NCBI GenBank assembly: GCA_003342895.1
Contig: PTFA01000279.1
Span: 1,085,500 to 1,149,499, forward strand
Direction: 5' to 3'
Source of the DNA: Casuarius casuarius
Lineage: Eukaryota > Chordata > Aves > Casuariiformes > Casuariidae
DNA length: 64,000 nucleotides
Under the pieces are notes generated by a model. It saw only the letters and a program-made list of their open reading frames with translations, was not told the origin of the DNA and searched no databases. A program made the position numbers and the translations under genes. This document shows positions 62,014 through 64,000 of the stretch, piece after piece; position 1 is the stretch's first letter, and every line of letters begins with the position of its first letter.

Positions 62014-64000
62014 TAAATGAAATCTGAATTTTTATTTTTATAATTCTTGATGTTCAAGGGGGGAAATAATGCCTTCAGGTTCAAGGAACCCAAATATTTA
62101 GGTAAAGAAATGAAAATAAGTAACGTGGACAGTCTTCAGACCTGGTGTAGGGATTATTTCAGTTTTATCTTTATGCAGACTAACAGACTTTTGACTTTTA
62201 TAGTTTGATAGTCCAGGTATTAATTGATTTGAGCTTGCATAAATTTATCTAAATTGATTCAGAAAACAAACAGGCCTAACCTTTGAGTATAGAAGAAGGA
62301 GAGAAGAACAACTTTTTTGTAGCTCTTTGTCATGCACGAGGCAAAAATTATAAAGGTGTCTTTTGCAAACTGTGCATTTTAGGAGGAAATGTATTCAGCA
62401 TCTGGAGGATTGCAGAATAGCTGTATTTTATGAAGGAAAAAGGGTAACATTCTTGATGCCCTGATTGTTCAGTTACACAGTATCTCTTCACATCTTTATT
62501 GTTATTAAAGAGTACTAATGAAGTAATTAGTTTATGAGCTTTGTCTTTAGCGATTAGTAATTTGTAACCTGAATTCAGTGGTTTGAAGCTGATGGGAAGG
62601 AACTCCTTTTATTAAATTAATTTCCAGAGAGAGTTTTGGTTATTGGCTGGCATATGTGTCTGTACATTTTTAACAAGATAAAGTATTTCTTAAACAAAAC
62701 GTTCCTATTTTAATCTTAACAGGAGAAAAATGCGCACTTAGCGGTATTCTAGATGAAAAATAACACCCTGTGAGAACTTGTCAAATAATAATCATAAGTA
62801 TCTTCTAAAATAACTTCAGGGTCAGTTTTCAAATAAATTATTTGCAGGTACATTTTGGCATCATTAAAACAGATCAAATACATTATTCATCTTTTTTGTC
62901 ATTAGGCTAAGTAATTTATTCATAACTCCAGTGTCCAATGACTAGCCTTAGTACATGTGAATCTTTCTCATTTCTGACTCCAGCTGAACATTTTATATAT
63001 ATGCATATCAGTTGGTGAATTAGGCAGATGCATACTCTTTGTAGATTCGGACCTTTAGCTGTGCTAAAACGTGACTGGGATCACGTGGCTTGATTTACAT
63101 ATGAGCCAGTATTGGCTTGTTACAATCATTTAAGTGTTTCTCTTCTCGGTTACAATATTTCTCACCTCATGTATAATATCTTCTGATAAGCATATGACTG
63201 CTGCTTTGAAATCTAGTAAATGTCCAAAGATTTAAAAGCTACCGCCTGCCCCAGGAGCTCAAGCCAAACAGACAAAGTGGACTGTACATTGCCACGTTCT
63301 CCTTTGCACTGGCACTTACCTTGTGGTGAGCCAGTTCAGGGAGGTAAATCAGCAGAGTAGGACTTCTTTATGAAGGAAAAAAACAAAAAAGATGAGCTGT
63401 TTTCTGCTGTTTTATCTATCTGGGCTGGCTCACCCCTGGGATCAGGTGAGCACTGTTGCGAGTGCACAGGAAAGTGTGGGAATGGAGGGACTACAGCAAC
63501 ACCAGCTTAGGTTGTTTTAAATTGCTGGGGAACTCCATCTCAGCTGCCTGTAGCTAGTTCTACTCCTTTTTTTCTTCTCCCCACTGTCACACAGATGCTT
63601 ATATAGATAATAATAAGGAACTGAAAAAGTCCCAGTTTAGCAGTCTGGTCCACTTTCAGGACCGGGCTCTGAGTTTGCAGGGCAGACTGTGGAAAGGACT
63701 GGTCACAAAATCTTAGAAGCACCACAGTCATTTCTTCCCTGTATTTCTTTCAGAGTTCAGTCTATGCAGTTTTTGCTGCAGGATCACAGCCAGAGTGTTA
63801 TCACGTGCACAAAGTGCTCAAGCAGATTAAACGCTCAACTTGGGTTACCTTTTCTTCCAGAACTAGTTTCAGTCTTGCCATCTTCTCCATCCTGTGTCTA
63901 ACCTCATCATCCTCTCCATTCACATACTGCTGCTGTCTTACCTGTCCCCAAACATGTGCGTCTAGAGCACAGCAACTGATTCCCGTCTGCTGCCTCCCCT

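Larger units (their letters stand above)
58998..64000 (+). other. PET117: PET117 intron 1 (to the window end)
   Basis: After the GC-box repeat the sequence becomes AT-rich. It holds two small tandem duplications (61891-62013) and a long AT-rich unique block (62.0-63.2 kb). Chance open frames only; no PET117 exon 2 and no KAT14 exon recognised. Confidence 0.65.

Overview
The window is vertebrate nuclear DNA: split genes with GT-AG introns, CpG-island promoters, and old CR1-type LINE and MIR/CORE-SINE fragments. Protein sequences, compact introns, sparse old repeats and CR1 fragments point to a sauropsid, most likely a bird; the species cannot be fixed from sequence alone. Scattered single N bases show draft sequence.

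Four protein-coding genes were rebuilt exon by exon. They lie in the same order as on human chromosome 20p11.23. SNX5 (minus strand, 1310-19218, 13 coding exons, 397 aa) encodes a PX-BAR sorting nexin. MGME1 (plus, 24436-28352, four coding exons, 338 aa) encodes the mitochondrial genome maintenance exonuclease. OVOL2 (minus, 33324-42140, four coding exons, 265 aa) encodes a SNAG-domain C2H2 zinc-finger repressor. PET117 (plus, exon 1 only, 58902-58997) encodes a cytochrome c oxidase assembly factor whose second exon must lie beyond position 64000. Splice phases agree at every junction, so the models are internally consistent.

SNX5 and MGME1 are head to head and share a CpG-island promoter (about 18.8-20.0 kb) with YY1-, ZNF143- and NRF1-like motifs. 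MGME1 and OVOL2 converge on a 3-5 kb intergenic stretch. OVOL2 starts in its own CpG island (41.1-42.4 kb). A 16 kb gene-poor interval (42.4-58.4 kb) separates it from the PET117 CpG island. That interval holds ancient CR1 pieces, short inverted and tandem repeats, and AT-rich blocks that could be enhancers.

The genes do not form one pathway. MGME1 and PET117 both serve mitochondria (mtDNA processing and complex IV assembly), SNX5 acts in endosomal retrieval, and OVOL2 controls epithelial transcription. I see no operon-like system, CRISPR array, recent transposon or clearly novel gene system. The most useful second looks are the shared promoter, the GC-box tandem repeat after PET117 exon 1, an unexplained ORF in MGME1 intron 4, the mirrored MEF2-like elements at 46.1 kb, and the snoRNA expected in a SNX5 intron.
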